The notes: generated by a model from the letters alone, not told the origin. 64,000 bases of DNA from Sheuella amnicola (GCF_010499255.1 NZ_JAAGRN010000008.1:1-64000); one strand, 5' to 3'; positions 1 to 8,184 are shown, numbered from the stretch's first letter. Program-made: numbers and translations.

Positions 1-169
1 GAGCACTTGTGATTTCATTTGCAGCGCCAAGACCTGTTACAGCCCCAGCACCTGCGCACTCATTCCAAGCGCCCACACTTATCGGTTGTCAAATTTTTAA
101 AGAACAAGGTATTGCAAATTCGGTACTGCTTTTCTGTTATCTGAATCAATTTTGTTTCAGAAGCAGAGA
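1..169 (-). promoter_or_regulatory. rRNA leader with boxA antitermination site
   Basis: On the minus strand, positions 106 to 94 read TGTTCTTTAAAAA, matching 11 of 13 bases of the E. coli rrn boxA (TGCTCTTTAACAA). It is followed by the GATAAGTGTGGGCGCTTG element typical of betaproteobacterial rRNA leaders and 16S-23S spacers. BoxA recruits NusB/NusE for antitermination and aids processing. The promoter just upstream argues for the leader before 16S rather than the spacer. No mature rRNA sequence is inside the window. Confidence 0.65.
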
Positions 170-175
170 AACGAG

Positions 176-204
176 ATTATGAAGGACTTTTTTATCACTG
201 TCAA
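176..204 (-). promoter_or_regulatory. rRNA operon promoter (P1-like), directed out of the left edge
   Basis: Read on the minus strand there is a perfect -35 box TTGACA (204 to 199), a 17-base spacer, and a -10 box CATAAT (181 to 176), followed by a CTCGTTTCTCTGCTT-type start region. This architecture, with a boxA leader directly downstream, is what Burkholderiales rRNA operons show. Transcription would start near 169 and run leftward; the 16S gene itself lies outside the window. The promoter is divergent from rng. Confidence 0.7.
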
Positions 205-340
205 ACTGAACCTGAAGATTTTTACGACTTCATGACAATTCGGCGTGAAAGAAAAAATCAATGAACAGATCTTTTCAACACAATCAAGCAAGCCCGCTAA
301 TATAGCAGAAATTTTAAAAGCTTTTTGGATGCATCCAAGC

Positions 341-1804
341 ATGACCGAAGATATCCTGATCAATGTCACCCCCTTCGAAACACGCGTCGCGCTCGTGTCC
401 CAAGGTGCTGTGCAGGAACTGCACATGGAACGCACGATTCAGCGCGGCAAAGTGGGCAACGTTTATCTGGGTAAAGTGGTCAGAGTATTGCCCGGCATGC
501 AAAGCGCTTTCATCGATATCGGACTGGAAAAGGCTGCCTTTCTGCACATTGCGGATCTGCGAGAAAATCGCAGCGAGCGCAATCATGCCCTACCGAGCAC
601 ACCGATCGAAAAGCTGCTTTTCGAAGGCCAAAGCCTAATGGTGCAAGTCATCAAGGATCCTCTCGGAACAAAGGGCGCACGCCTGTCGACGCAAATCAGC
701 ATCGCGGGCAGAATGCTTGTCTATCTCCCGCATGAACCTCATATTGGAATTTCGCAAAAAATCGGATCAGAGGCCGATCGACAAATTCTGCGTGATCGCG
801 TCCAGGCGATGGTGCCAAAGGACGAGAAAGGCGGATTCATTGTCAGGACACAAGCCGAAGGCGCGTCAGATGAAGAGCTAGCAGCCGATCTCGATTATCT
901 GAAAATCTTATGGGCCGCGGTTCAGTCTGCGGCGCGCACTCGTCCTGCTCCGTGTTTGCTACATCAAGATCTGACGCTGGCACAGCGCGTGTTGCGCGAC
1001 ATGGCCAACACATCGACCAACCAGATTCTGGTGGATTCGCGCAGCACTTGCGCAAACCTCAAAACCTGGGCACAAACCTACACGCCGTCAGTCGTCGATC
1101 GCATCAAGCATTACAGCGGCGAGCGCGCGCTATTCGATACTGCGAACATCGAGGATGAAATCAAGCGCGCGCTATCGCGACGCGTCGACCTGAAGTCCGG
1201 CGGATATTTGATCATCGATCAAACCGAGGCGCTGACCACGGTCGACGTCAACACGGGCGGGTTTGTCGGCGGACGCAATTTCGACGACACGATTTTCAAA
1301 ACCAATCTGGAAGCGGCGCAAGCCATCGCAAGGCAACTCAGGCTTCGCAATCTGGGCGGCATTATCATCCTGGACTTTATCGACATGGAGGACCCCGATC
1401 ATAGGGAGTCGGTTTTAGCGGAACTGAATAAAGCCCTATCGCACGATCGCACCCGCGTGACGGTCAACGGGTTTTCGCAACTAGGCCTGGTTGAAATGAC
1501 ACGCAAGCGCACACGGGACTCTCTCGCGCATCAATTGTGCGAGCCCTGCCCGACCTGCCAGAGCCGTGGCAACGTACGCACGAGTCGCAGCGTCTGTTAT
1601 GAAATCCTGCGCGAAATCCTGCGCGAAGCGAAGCAGTTCAATCCACGAGAATTCAGGATTCTGGCCGCTCAAAGCGTTGTTGACTTGCTGCTTGAAGAGG
1701 AAAGCCAGCATCTCGCGATGCTGGGTGATTTTATCGGCAAACCGATTTCGCTCGAGGTGGCAACCGACTATACGCAAGAGCAATACGACATCGTTTTGGT
1801 GTGA
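341..1804 (+). CDS. rng: Ribonuclease G
   Basis: Endoribonuclease of the RNase E/G family, acting on 16S rRNA 5' maturation and mRNA decay in the cytoplasm. The protein of 487 residues has the family's usual length. An S1-type RNA-binding domain spans roughly residues 35-115. The DNase I-like catalytic core carries the metal-binding aspartates D302 (VDVNTG) and D345 (ILDFIDM). The zinc-link cysteines are C403 and C406 (CPTC). The reading frame is open upstream to a GTG at 245, but family similarity begins at MTEDILINVTPFETR, so ATG 341 is chosen; no strong ribosome-binding site is visible. A 12-base in-frame tandem duplication (1601-1624) gives EILREILR. It is divergent from the rRNA promoter. 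Confidence 0.93.
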   Translation: MTEDILINVTPFETRVALVSQGAVQELHMERTIQRGKVGNVYLGKVVRVLPGMQSAFIDIGLEKAAFLHIADLRENRSERNHALPSTPIEKLLFEGQSLMVQVIKDPLGTKGARLSTQISIAGRMLVYLPHEPHIGISQKIGSEADRQILRDRVQAMVPKDEKGGFIVRTQAEGASDEELAADLDYLKILWAAVQSAARTRPAPCLLHQDLTLAQRVLRDMANTSTNQILVDSRSTCANLKTWAQTYTPSVVDRIKHYSGERALFDTANIEDEIKRALSRRVDLKSGGYLIIDQTEALTTVDVNTGGFVGGRNFDDTIFKTNLEAAQAIARQLRLRNLGGIIILDFIDMEDPDHRESVLAELNKALSHDRTRVTVNGFSQLGLVEMTRKRTRDSLAHQLCEPCPTCQSRGNVRTSRSVCYEILREILREAKQFNPREFRILAAQSVVDLLLEEESQHLAMLGDFIGKPISLEVATDYTQEQYDIVLV

Positions 1805-1810
1805 TTTTTC

Positions 1811-2680
1811 TCACTCGTCTGACAAAAGTTTCTTTTCGAACGCGCGTATCTTATCCAGGCCAAGCGCGTTGTTGGTTTGCTCAAGTGATGCCATTTTGTC
1901 GACCCAACTGCGCGAATCGCCGGTCTTTTTGAGATCGGACAGAAAATCTCCCACTGCCTTGATCGTAATCCTGACCGTGCTGCTGGGAAAAAGCGCGATC
2001 GAAAAACCCATATCCTGCAACTCGCTTGCCGATCGCAATGGAGTCAGGCCTGTTTCGGACATATTGGCAATCAGCGGTCCGGGTAATTCGCGACCGATCT
2101 GTATAAGCTCGTCGAGCGACTGAGGCCCGTCGACAAACAACATGTCGGCGCCGGCTTTTTTAAAGAGCATGCAGCGATCAAGCGCCTCTTGCATGCCCAT
2201 GGGACCGCGCGCGTCTGTGCGGGCGACAATGAGTGTATCGGGATTCGTCCTGGCAGCGACGGCAGCTTTGATTTTGCGAACGGCAATATCGCGAGGTTCG
2301 ACGATCTTGTTATCCATATGTCCGCAACGCTTGGGCCAGGCTTGATCCTCAAGCTGAATCGCCGCGACGCCCAACCGCTCCATCCCCCTCACGGTACGAA
2401 CGACGTTGGCGATATCGCCGTAGCCCGTATCGCAATCGACGATCAACGGGATATCCGTGACACGACGAATCGACAGCACGGCATCTTCGATATCAGCATA
2501 GGCAACCAGGCCGATATCCGGCTCAGCGTAGCGTGCGGCTGCTGTGGCGTAACCACTGACATAACCTGCCTCAAAGCCGGTGGCCTCTATTTGCCTGAGT
2601 TCAAGCGGAGACCCTCCCCCAGGCACGACAATGATTTCGGATTGCGCGAGACGTTTGCGTAAGATTGCTGCTGGATTCAT
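1811..2680 (-). CDS. Isocitrate lyase/PEP mutase-family C-C lyase (2,3-dimethylmalate lyase-like)
   Basis: TIM-barrel enzyme of 289 residues in the PEP mutase/isocitrate lyase superfamily. Visible hallmarks are the Mg2+-binding DCDTGYGD (residues 82-89), QLEDQ (109-113), and the catalytic loop KRCGHM (117-122) with Cys119, as in methylisocitrate, dimethylmalate and isocitrate lyases. Known members cleave 2-hydroxy-dicarboxylates or tricarboxylates to pyruvate or glyoxylate plus a second acid. Its partners here are aconitase-type hydratase subunits and a Bug receptor, with no citrate synthase. 2,3-dimethylmalate lyase (giving pyruvate + propionate) is therefore a better guess than methylisocitrate lyase PrpB; oxaloacetate decarboxylase is another alternative. 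It is transcribed divergently from the GntR gene from a strong promoter. The stop codon lies six bases from the convergent rng stop. Confidence 0.75.
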   Translation of the reverse strand: MNPAAILRKRLAQSEIIVVPGGGSPLELRQIEATGFEAGYVSGYATAAARYAEPDIGLVAYADIEDAVLSIRRVTDIPLIVDCDTGYGDIANVVRTVRGMERLGVAAIQLEDQAWPKRCGHMDNKIVEPRDIAVRKIKAAVAARTNPDTLIVARTDARGPMGMQEALDRCMLFKKAGADMLFVDGPQSLDELIQIGRELPGPLIANMSETGLTPLRSASELQDMGFSIALFPSSTVRITIKAVGDFLSDLKKTGDSRSWVDKMASLEQTNNALGLDKIRAFEKKLLSDE

Positions 2681-2743
2681 ATTGTCCTACAATTTTGTAT
2701 GTAACATATGTAGGATAATATGAATCGATTCTGATGTTGTCAA
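2680..2743 (-). promoter_or_regulatory. Lyase promoter overlapped by a symmetric operator, probable GntR site
   Basis: On the minus strand, TTGACA (2743 to 2738), a 17-base spacer and TATTAT (2720 to 2715) form a near-consensus sigma-70 promoter for the lyase. Overlapping the -10 box and the start region is an inverted repeat: TATTGTCCTACA at 2680-2691 and TGTAGGATAATA at 2709-2720, 11 of 12 bases complementary. Between the arms is a second perfect palindrome, TATGT-A-ACATA (2698-2708), of the short AT-rich type bound by FadR-type GntR regulators. A repressor bound here would block lyase transcription and could also autoregulate the divergent gntR gene. Confidence 0.65.
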
Positions 2744-2777
2744 ACATTAAGTTGCCCGGTTTCAATCTGTCGCACCC

Positions 2778-3497
2778 ATGAAATCAAACACCAACAATCG
2801 AACAAAAATAAGCAAAAGTCGCAGTGGCGAGACTGTGGACAATATCGTCAGTCTGATCAAGGATCAGATTCTGGACGGTAGGCTGGCACCCGGCCAAAGG
2901 CTGATCTCCACGGATTTGGTCGAGCAACTTGGCGTCAGTCGCGGACCGTTGCGCGAAGCATTTCGACAACTGGATGCGGAGGGCCTGATTGATGTCGAGC
3001 CTAATCGCGGCGCAATTGTTCGACGATTAGGTGCCGACGAAGTAAAGAATCTGTATGAAATCAGGATTGCGCTCGAGGGTTTTGCGGCGCGCCTGGCGGC
3101 TGAAAAAATCAATGAAGGTGATAACCGCGCGTTCCTGGAGAACGTATTGCATCGCGGCCGGCGTCACAGAAAGGATCCGGTTTTTTCTGCCTTCGTGAAC
3201 GACAACCGGGAGTTTCACCAAGCCATTGTCCATTTATGCGGCAATCCCGAACTGGGCAAACTGATCGATAAATATCAACAACCGGTTTTCATGATTCAAC
3301 TTAGGCAAATCATAGGAACCAGTCAAGTCATTGCGCATGCATTGGACGAGCACGAAAAAATCGCGGAAGGGATTTTGTCCGGGTCGCCTGAAGCGGCCTA
3401 TCTGGCTATGCGCGAACATCTTATTCATTCTTCGGAGCAGATTTTGAATTCGCCTGCATTAATCAACCCCAAACACGGGAGCAAGTCATGGGCTTAA
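2778..3497 (+). CDS. GntR-family (FadR/FCD subfamily) transcriptional regulator
   Basis: DNA-binding regulator of 239 residues. An N-terminal winged helix (about residues 18-85) contains the GntR signature IKDQILDGRLAPGQRL and the recognition helix SRGPLREAFRQLDAEGL. The C-terminal all-helical FCD ligand-binding domain begins around residue 90 (VKNLYEIRIALEGFAARLAA). FCD regulators typically bind small carboxylic acids and release DNA on binding. The gene is divergent from the lyase with the symmetric operator between them, and its last 10 bases overlap the hydratase large subunit. It most likely controls the whole block in response to the substrate or an intermediate. That role is inferred from position. 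Confidence 0.85.
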   Translation: MKSNTNNRTKISKSRSGETVDNIVSLIKDQILDGRLAPGQRLISTDLVEQLGVSRGPLREAFRQLDAEGLIDVEPNRGAIVRRLGADEVKNLYEIRIALEGFAARLAAEKINEGDNRAFLENVLHRGRRHRKDPVFSAFVNDNREFHQAIVHLCGNPELGKLIDKYQQPVFMIQLRQIIGTSQVIAHALDEHEKIAEGILSGSPEAAYLAMREHLIHSSEQILNSPALINPKHGSKSWA

Positions 3498-4822
3498 CAA
3501 TGACTGAAAAGATCTTCTCCTCGCACGCAAAATCCGGCCCGGTTCGCGCAGGAGAAATCGCAGTCCTCGTTCCGGATGTGGTTCTGCTGAATGACACGAG
3601 CGGATCGATCACCGTCAATCAACTCGATCTGATGGGAGTCAAACATTTGCACGATCCGGAAAAGGTTGTATTGGTTGCTGATCACTTTTCACCGCCCAAG
3701 GATGTCACGAGCGCGGAATCGATCGGATTGCTCAGAGGATTCGGCAAAAAATTCGGCATCGAGAAATTTTATGATTCAGGACGCTCGGGAATCGAGCATG
3801 CTTTGCTGCCTGAGCTGGGCAAGGTCGGCCCCGGCGGCTTGATTTTCGGAGCTGATTCCCACACCTGCACAGCAGGTGCGCTCAATGCCTGCGGGGTCGG
3901 ATTCGGCTCGACCGATCTGGCTGCCGTGATCGCGACTGGCGAACTGTGGGCCAAAGTCCCCGCATCGATCCGGGTCGAACTGATCGGCAAGCCAAGTCCG
4001 TATGTGACGGGCAAGGACATCATATTGTCCCTGATCGCAAAAATAGGCGTGGACGGAGCACTGAATAGTGCCCTGGAGTTTGGTGGCCCCGGATTGACGC
4101 ACTTGAATGTCGACGAGCGTTTTGCTGTTGCGAACATGGCAGTCGAAGCTGGTGCCGACACATGCGTCTTCGAATGCGATGCACAAACCTTGAAATACGT
4201 CGAACGGTCGGGATGGCAGCGCAATCAACCGATTGTCGCGGACAACGATGCAACATATCTCGCCCGCCATGAAATTCATCTGGATAAGCTTGAGCCTTTG
4301 GTTGCGGTCCCGCCCTCGCCCGCTAACGGTTCATCGTTATCCAAGATCATCGGCACGCGCATCGATCAGGTCTATATCGGCAATTGCTCAAACGGAACGA
4401 TCACCGATATCCGGCAAGCTGCACACATACTCAAAGGCAGAACGGTTGCTCAGGATGTTCGTCTGGTTGTTGTGCCGGCTACCAGCGCAATCTATCGCCA
4501 GGCTTCTCGCGAAGGGTTACTCGAAATGATTTCACAAGCGGGTGGCAGTATATCCATGCCGACATGCGGAGCATGCTTTGGCGGGCACATGGGTATTCTT
4601 GCCAAAGGCGAATCTGCCATTTCGACCACGAACCGAAACTATAGGGGGCGCATGGGGCATCCGGAGTCCAAAGTCTATCTGGCCAACGCATGGGTTGCAG
4701 CGGCTGCAGCCATCGCCGGCAAAATCATTGACCCGGCAACCCTTGAGCCGACACCAAACGAACCGGCCCCACACGAGCACGCCCCACACAAGCAGGCCTC
4801 ACAAAACAAGGAGCTTCTATGA
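3488..4822 (+). CDS. Aconitase/LeuC-family hydratase large subunit (dimethylmaleate hydratase-like)
   Basis: Large subunit (444 residues) of a two-part [4Fe-4S] hydro-lyase related to LeuC, homoaconitase and DmdA. Seen directly: the DSHTCTAGALN motif, the cluster ligands C300 (GNCSNG), C360 and C363 (PTCGACFGG) with LeuC-like spacing, and NRNYRGRMGHP. A GGGAG ribosome-binding site six bases upstream supports ATG 3488, which overlaps the gntR end by 10 bases; ATG 3500 is less well placed. No isopropylmalate dehydrogenase or leuA is nearby, so leucine synthesis is unlikely; with the adjacent lyase, hydration of a dimethylmaleate-type substrate fits better. The C-terminal tail (from about residue 420) is an odd Pro/His-rich repeat not expected in LeuC. 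Confidence 0.75.
   Translation: MGLTMTEKIFSSHAKSGPVRAGEIAVLVPDVVLLNDTSGSITVNQLDLMGVKHLHDPEKVVLVADHFSPPKDVTSAESIGLLRGFGKKFGIEKFYDSGRSGIEHALLPELGKVGPGGLIFGADSHTCTAGALNACGVGFGSTDLAAVIATGELWAKVPASIRVELIGKPSPYVTGKDIILSLIAKIGVDGALNSALEFGGPGLTHLNVDERFAVANMAVEAGADTCVFECDAQTLKYVERSGWQRNQPIVADNDATYLARHEIHLDKLEPLVAVPPSPANGSSLSKIIGTRIDQVYIGNCSNGTITDIRQAAHILKGRTVAQDVRLVVVPATSAIYRQASREGLLEMISQAGGSISMPTCGACFGGHMGILAKGESAISTTNRNYRGRMGHPESKVYLANAWVAAAAAIAGKIIDPATLEPTPNEPAPHEHAPHKQASQNKELL
4766..4795 (+). repeat. 15-base tandem repeat in the hydratase tail
   Basis: Two adjacent 15-base units, GCCCCACACGAGCAC (4766-4780) and GCCCCACACAAGCAG (4781-4795), 13 of 15 identical, encode APHEH-APHKQ at the very C-terminus of the LeuC-like subunit. 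The unit length keeps the frame. The tail follows the last conserved domain residues, so it may be unstructured. Confidence 0.7.
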
Positions 4823-5304
4823 TGTCTTGCGGAAGCATCCATCTTTTTGGCGATCACATCGATACGGATGTGATTTTGCCTGGCAAATATCTGAATCTTT
4901 ACACACCGCAGGATCTCGGCCCTCACTGCATGGAAGGTATCGATCCTTCTTTCTCCCGAAGGGTTAAAGCGGGCGATATCCTGATCGGCGGAAAAAATTT
5001 CGGCACCGGCTCATCACGTGAGCATGCTCCCATTGCGATCAAAGCTGTCGGAATATCTTGTATTGTCGCGGTCAGTTTTGCACGGATTTTTTACCGCAAT
5101 GCAATCAACATCGGATTGCCCGTGTTCGAATGTCCGGAACTTGTCCAAGCCGCAGTCGATGGCGCCGCAATCACTGCGGATTTAAAAGACGGTGTATTCG
5201 AGACAGCCGGTGTTCGCTATCAAGCCAAAGCATTTCCACCCTACATCCAGCAAATCATGGAAACAGGTGGACTCGTTAATTTTGTCAGAGCACAATTGAG
5301 ATAA
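4819..5304 (+). CDS. Aconitase/LeuD-family hydratase small subunit (dimethylmaleate hydratase-like)
   Basis: Small swivel-domain subunit (161 residues) that partners the preceding large subunit. Family marks are GDHIDTDVILPGKYL near the N-terminus and the substrate-binding loop NFGTGSSREHAP around residues 60-71, followed by SFARIFYRNAINIGLP. The length matches the short archaeal-type LeuD/DmdB proteins rather than the roughly 200-residue enterobacterial LeuD. The start overlaps the large-subunit stop by four bases (ATGA), with AGGAG just upstream, so the two are translationally coupled. The substrate is not readable from sequence; isopropylmalate, citraconate or dimethylmaleate are the family choices, and context favours the last. 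Confidence 0.75.
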   Translation: MMSCGSIHLFGDHIDTDVILPGKYLNLYTPQDLGPHCMEGIDPSFSRRVKAGDILIGGKNFGTGSSREHAPIAIKAVGISCIVAVSFARIFYRNAINIGLPVFECPELVQAAVDGAAITADLKDGVFETAGVRYQAKAFPPYIQQIMETGGLVNFVRAQLR

Positions 5305-5325
5305 ATAACTACTCCAGGAGGCAAT

Positions 5326-6324
5326 ATGTTCAAACCACTCTTTAGCAAAGTAACCCGCAGGACATGGCTAGGATTACTAGCCTGCGCGCTGTCGTTTTCG
5401 GTCACGGCGCAAACGCAGAATAATTTTCCGAACAAGCCTATCCGTTTGATCGTGCCTTTCGCACCCGGTGGTGTGACCGACACCAGCGGAAGATTAATAG
5501 CCGATCAATTGTCCAGACGTATCGGACAGCAAGTGATTGTGGAAAACAAGCCGGGCGCATCCGGCAACATCGGATCGGCGATGGTGGTCAATTCAGAACC
5601 GGATGGTTATACGCTTGTGCTTGGGTTTGACGGCACCATGGCAATCAATCCGCACTTGTTTCCCAACATGCCATTCGATACGGTCAAGGACTTGACCCCG
5701 ATCGGCAAAATAGGCAACACCATACTGATCTTGCTGGCTTATCCAAAGTTTGAAGCCCAGACGCTAAAGGAGATCATCGCCCTGTCCAAACAGCCCGGCA
5801 AAACAATCAACTTCGGCTCATCCGGAGTCGCTAGTCCGCAACACATTGCGATGGAGCTATTGAATCAGCAAACCGGGGCAAAGCTCGTGCACGTCCCTTA
5901 CAAGGGTGGCGGCCAGGCGATGATCGATGCTCAAGCCGGGGTCATTCCGCTTGTGTATACCGCGGTGGCTGGAGGCTATGCCTATGTGAAGTCGGAGCGC
6001 CTTAAGCCTATTGCCGTATCCAGCAAGGAAAGAGCGGCATCTTTGCCGGATGTACCTACTTTCATCGAAAGCGGTGTCCCCGATTTTGTGGTCAATGGCT
6101 GGGTAGCGATTTTTGCGCCATCCAAAACGCCTCAACCCGTCATCGATTACCTGAACAAAGAGCTCAATGCAGTACTGATGTTGCCCGAGGTGAAAGCCAA
6201 GCTTGAAACGCTGGGTATTGAAGCCACTCCAGGCACTCCGGCTCAGTTTTCAAAAGAGTTGGCTAGCGATCTGGCACGCTATGGCAAAGTGATCAAAGAC
6301 GCGAATATCAAGGCCGAACAGTAA
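5326..6324 (+). CDS. Bug/TctC-family tripartite tricarboxylate receptor (periplasmic)
   Basis: Periplasmic solute-binding protein of 332 residues. An N-terminal signal peptide (positively charged KVTRR, then the hydrophobic WLGLLACALSFSV, likely cleaved near the AQTQ stretch at about residue 29) is followed by the Bug signature NKPIRLIVPFAPGGVTD, then VIVENKPGASGN and VPYKGGGQAM. Bug proteins deliver carboxylates to TctAB-type permeases, which are not encoded here, so it must use a permease elsewhere or act as a sensor. A strong AGGAGG ribosome-binding site lies seven bases before ATG. It is the last gene of the block and is closed by a clear terminator. Confidence 0.88.
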   Translation: MFKPLFSKVTRRTWLGLLACALSFSVTAQTQNNFPNKPIRLIVPFAPGGVTDTSGRLIADQLSRRIGQQVIVENKPGASGNIGSAMVVNSEPDGYTLVLGFDGTMAINPHLFPNMPFDTVKDLTPIGKIGNTILILLAYPKFEAQTLKEIIALSKQPGKTINFGSSGVASPQHIAMELLNQQTGAKLVHVPYKGGGQAMIDAQAGVIPLVYTAVAGGYAYVKSERLKPIAVSSKERAASLPDVPTFIESGVPDFVVNGWVAIFAPSKTPQPVIDYLNKELNAVLMLPEVKAKLETLGIEATPGTPAQFSKELASDLARYGKVIKDANIKAEQ

Positions 6325-6377
6325 TGTGGTGAATGTCAGGATCTCACGAGCAGACTCTTGAAGTCTTGAGTTCATCG

Positions 6378-6416
6378 AACAGCCGGTCATGCGCATCTGA
6401 CCGGCTGTTGCTTTTT
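6378..6416 (+). terminator. Rho-independent terminator after the Bug gene
   Basis: A perfect 12-base stem (6378-6389 with 6398-6409, AACAGCCGGTCA/TGACCGGCTGTT) with an eight-base loop is followed by GCTTTTT. It ends the catabolic operon immediately before the convergent msbA stop codon at 6415-6417. Confidence 0.85.
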
Positions 6417-8184
6417 AAGCATCCCTGAATTGCATTTGATACAAAGCTGCATAGGCTCCATTGGCTGCAAGCAGCTCAGAATGAGAGCCTTGCTCAATGA
6501 TCCGGCCGTGATCCATCACGACGATCTTGTCGGCGTTCTGGACTGTGGACAAGCGATGCGCAATCACGAGCGTCGTGCGACCCTGCATGAGAATCTCGAG
6601 AGAAGCCTGCACCTGTCGCTCGGATTCATTGTCCAGCGCGGAGGTTGCCTCATCCAGAATCAGGATAGGCGCATCCTTGATCAGTGCGCGCGCGATGGCA
6701 AGGCGCTGACGCTGCCCGCCGGAAAGACGGGTGGCGTTTTCGCCGACGTGCGTTTGCAGCCCCAGGGGCAGGCTATCGACAAACTCAAGCAGATTGGCAG
6801 CCTTGAGCGCGTTGCGGATCTCCTGCTCGGACGCATCATGCAGTGCGCCATATCCGACATTGACAGCAATCGTGTCATCAAACAAGACGACATCCTGACT
6901 AACTAGCGACAACTGTTCGCGCAAATTTTTCAGCGAAAGTTGCTGGATATCCCGACCATCGATTAGAACGGTTCCGGCGGTGGGAAGGATAAAACGAGGC
7001 AACATATTGACCAGCGTCGTTTTGCCGCTACCCGAGCGCCCCACCAAAGCGACGGTTTGCCCGGGCTGAATATCCAGCGTGACTTGTTTGAGGGTATCGT
7101 GCTCGCCATCGGGGAAACGATGCGAAACATCTTGAAACTGAACATGACCGAATGCTCGGCCGGGCAAGGTCAGTTGAGCGTTTTCCGTTTCCGGATCCTG
7201 ATCGATCAAAGTAAAAACGCTTTCGGCCGAGACCAGCATTTTTTGCATCCGGCTCGCCACTTTGGTCAATCGCTTGATCGGATCGAAAATCTGGGCAAGT
7301 GCGGCCATGAACGAGGCAAAACTACCCACTGTCAAAGTGCCCGTATTGGCCTGATTCAAAGCAACAGCGATCACGGCAGCGACTGCGCAGGCCGTAACCA
7401 CTTGCGTGATCGGAGTCATGGCCGCATCCGCGGTCGCCGCGCGCATGTCAAAGCGGCGAAGCCGGCCACTGACATAGGCAAAGCGCTTGCGCTCGAAGTT
7501 GTAACCATCGAATAGTTTAATGACGCGTTGCCCGTCGATGCCTTCGCCGACAACCCGCGTAAGCTCAGCGTTCATATTCACCATGTCGCGATTGATGCGA
7601 CGCAGCCGATTGATGAAGGCACGCGAGATCAAGACGGATATCGGCATGGTCACGATGATGATCAGCGTGAGTTGCCATGACATGTAAAGCAATACGCAGA
7701 TCATCGCCAGCACGATCAGGGATTCGCGCACCACCACAGTCAACACGTCCGTGGCATACCCGGTCATGTAGCCGGCATCCACGGTGAATCGATTAAGCAA
7801 TCGACCGGTATCGCCTTTTTTGAACTCGCTATCGGGCAAGGCAAGCAGTTTTTCGAACATTTCGCCGCGCACGCGAAGCAAAACATTATTGGCAACCCAG
7901 GCGAGCAAGTAGTCGCTGAAAAAATTGCACAGTCCGCGCAGAAATATCAATCCGATAATCGCCAGAGGCACCTGCCAGACATATTCTGGCTTGGCACCCG
8001 AAAAGCCCTCATCGAGCAAGGGCTTCATCGCAACAGCCAGGGTCGGCTGGGTTGCGGCAGCCCCCGCCATGAACAATACCGCCAGAGCCAGCCCCTTCCA
8101 GTAGGAGCCGACGCGAGAATAGATGCGGTGCCAGATATTGAGATTTAGCGGTCGGTCTGATGCAGCGTGTTCGGACGTGGTCAA
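6415..8184 (-). CDS. msbA: Lipid A export ABC transporter MsbA
   Basis: Half-transporter of 589 residues that flips lipid A-core across the inner membrane. Six transmembrane helices occupy about residues 20-310, and the C-terminal nucleotide-binding domain has Walker A (GRSGSGKTTLV, around 380), the ABC signature LSGGQRQRLAIARAL and Walker B ILILDEATSALD. Size and order match MsbA exactly. lpxK and waaA, its common partners, are not adjacent. The divergent neighbour is a GT9 LPS glycosyltransferase, and the following 10 kb is LPS-related, which fits the assignment to lipid A export rather than drug efflux. Confidence 0.9.
   Translation of the reverse strand: MTTSEHAASDRPLNLNIWHRIYSRVGSYWKGLALAVLFMAGAAATQPTLAVAMKPLLDEGFSGAKPEYVWQVPLAIIGLIFLRGLCNFFSDYLLAWVANNVLLRVRGEMFEKLLALPDSEFKKGDTGRLLNRFTVDAGYMTGYATDVLTVVVRESLIVLAMICVLLYMSWQLTLIIIVTMPISVLISRAFINRLRRINRDMVNMNAELTRVVGEGIDGQRVIKLFDGYNFERKRFAYVSGRLRRFDMRAATADAAMTPITQVVTACAVAAVIAVALNQANTGTLTVGSFASFMAALAQIFDPIKRLTKVASRMQKMLVSAESVFTLIDQDPETENAQLTLPGRAFGHVQFQDVSHRFPDGEHDTLKQVTLDIQPGQTVALVGRSGSGKTTLVNMLPRFILPTAGTVLIDGRDIQQLSLKNLREQLSLVSQDVVLFDDTIAVNVGYGALHDASEQEIRNALKAANLLEFVDSLPLGLQTHVGENATRLSGGQRQRLAIARALIKDAPILILDEATSALDNESERQVQASLEILMQGRTTLVIAHRLSTVQNADKIVVMDHGRIIEQGSHSELLAANGAYAALYQMQFRDA

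Noticed and set aside
2189-2662. A 157-codon open frame opposite the lyase
   Set aside because: Antisense to conserved catalytic motifs of the lyase; no start signal and no domain.
4825-5304. Leucine biosynthesis assignment (leuCD) for the hydratase pair
   Set aside because: No leuA or leuB is adjacent, and the lyase, FCD regulator and Bug receptor indicate a catabolic role. Only a genome-wide check could reverse this.
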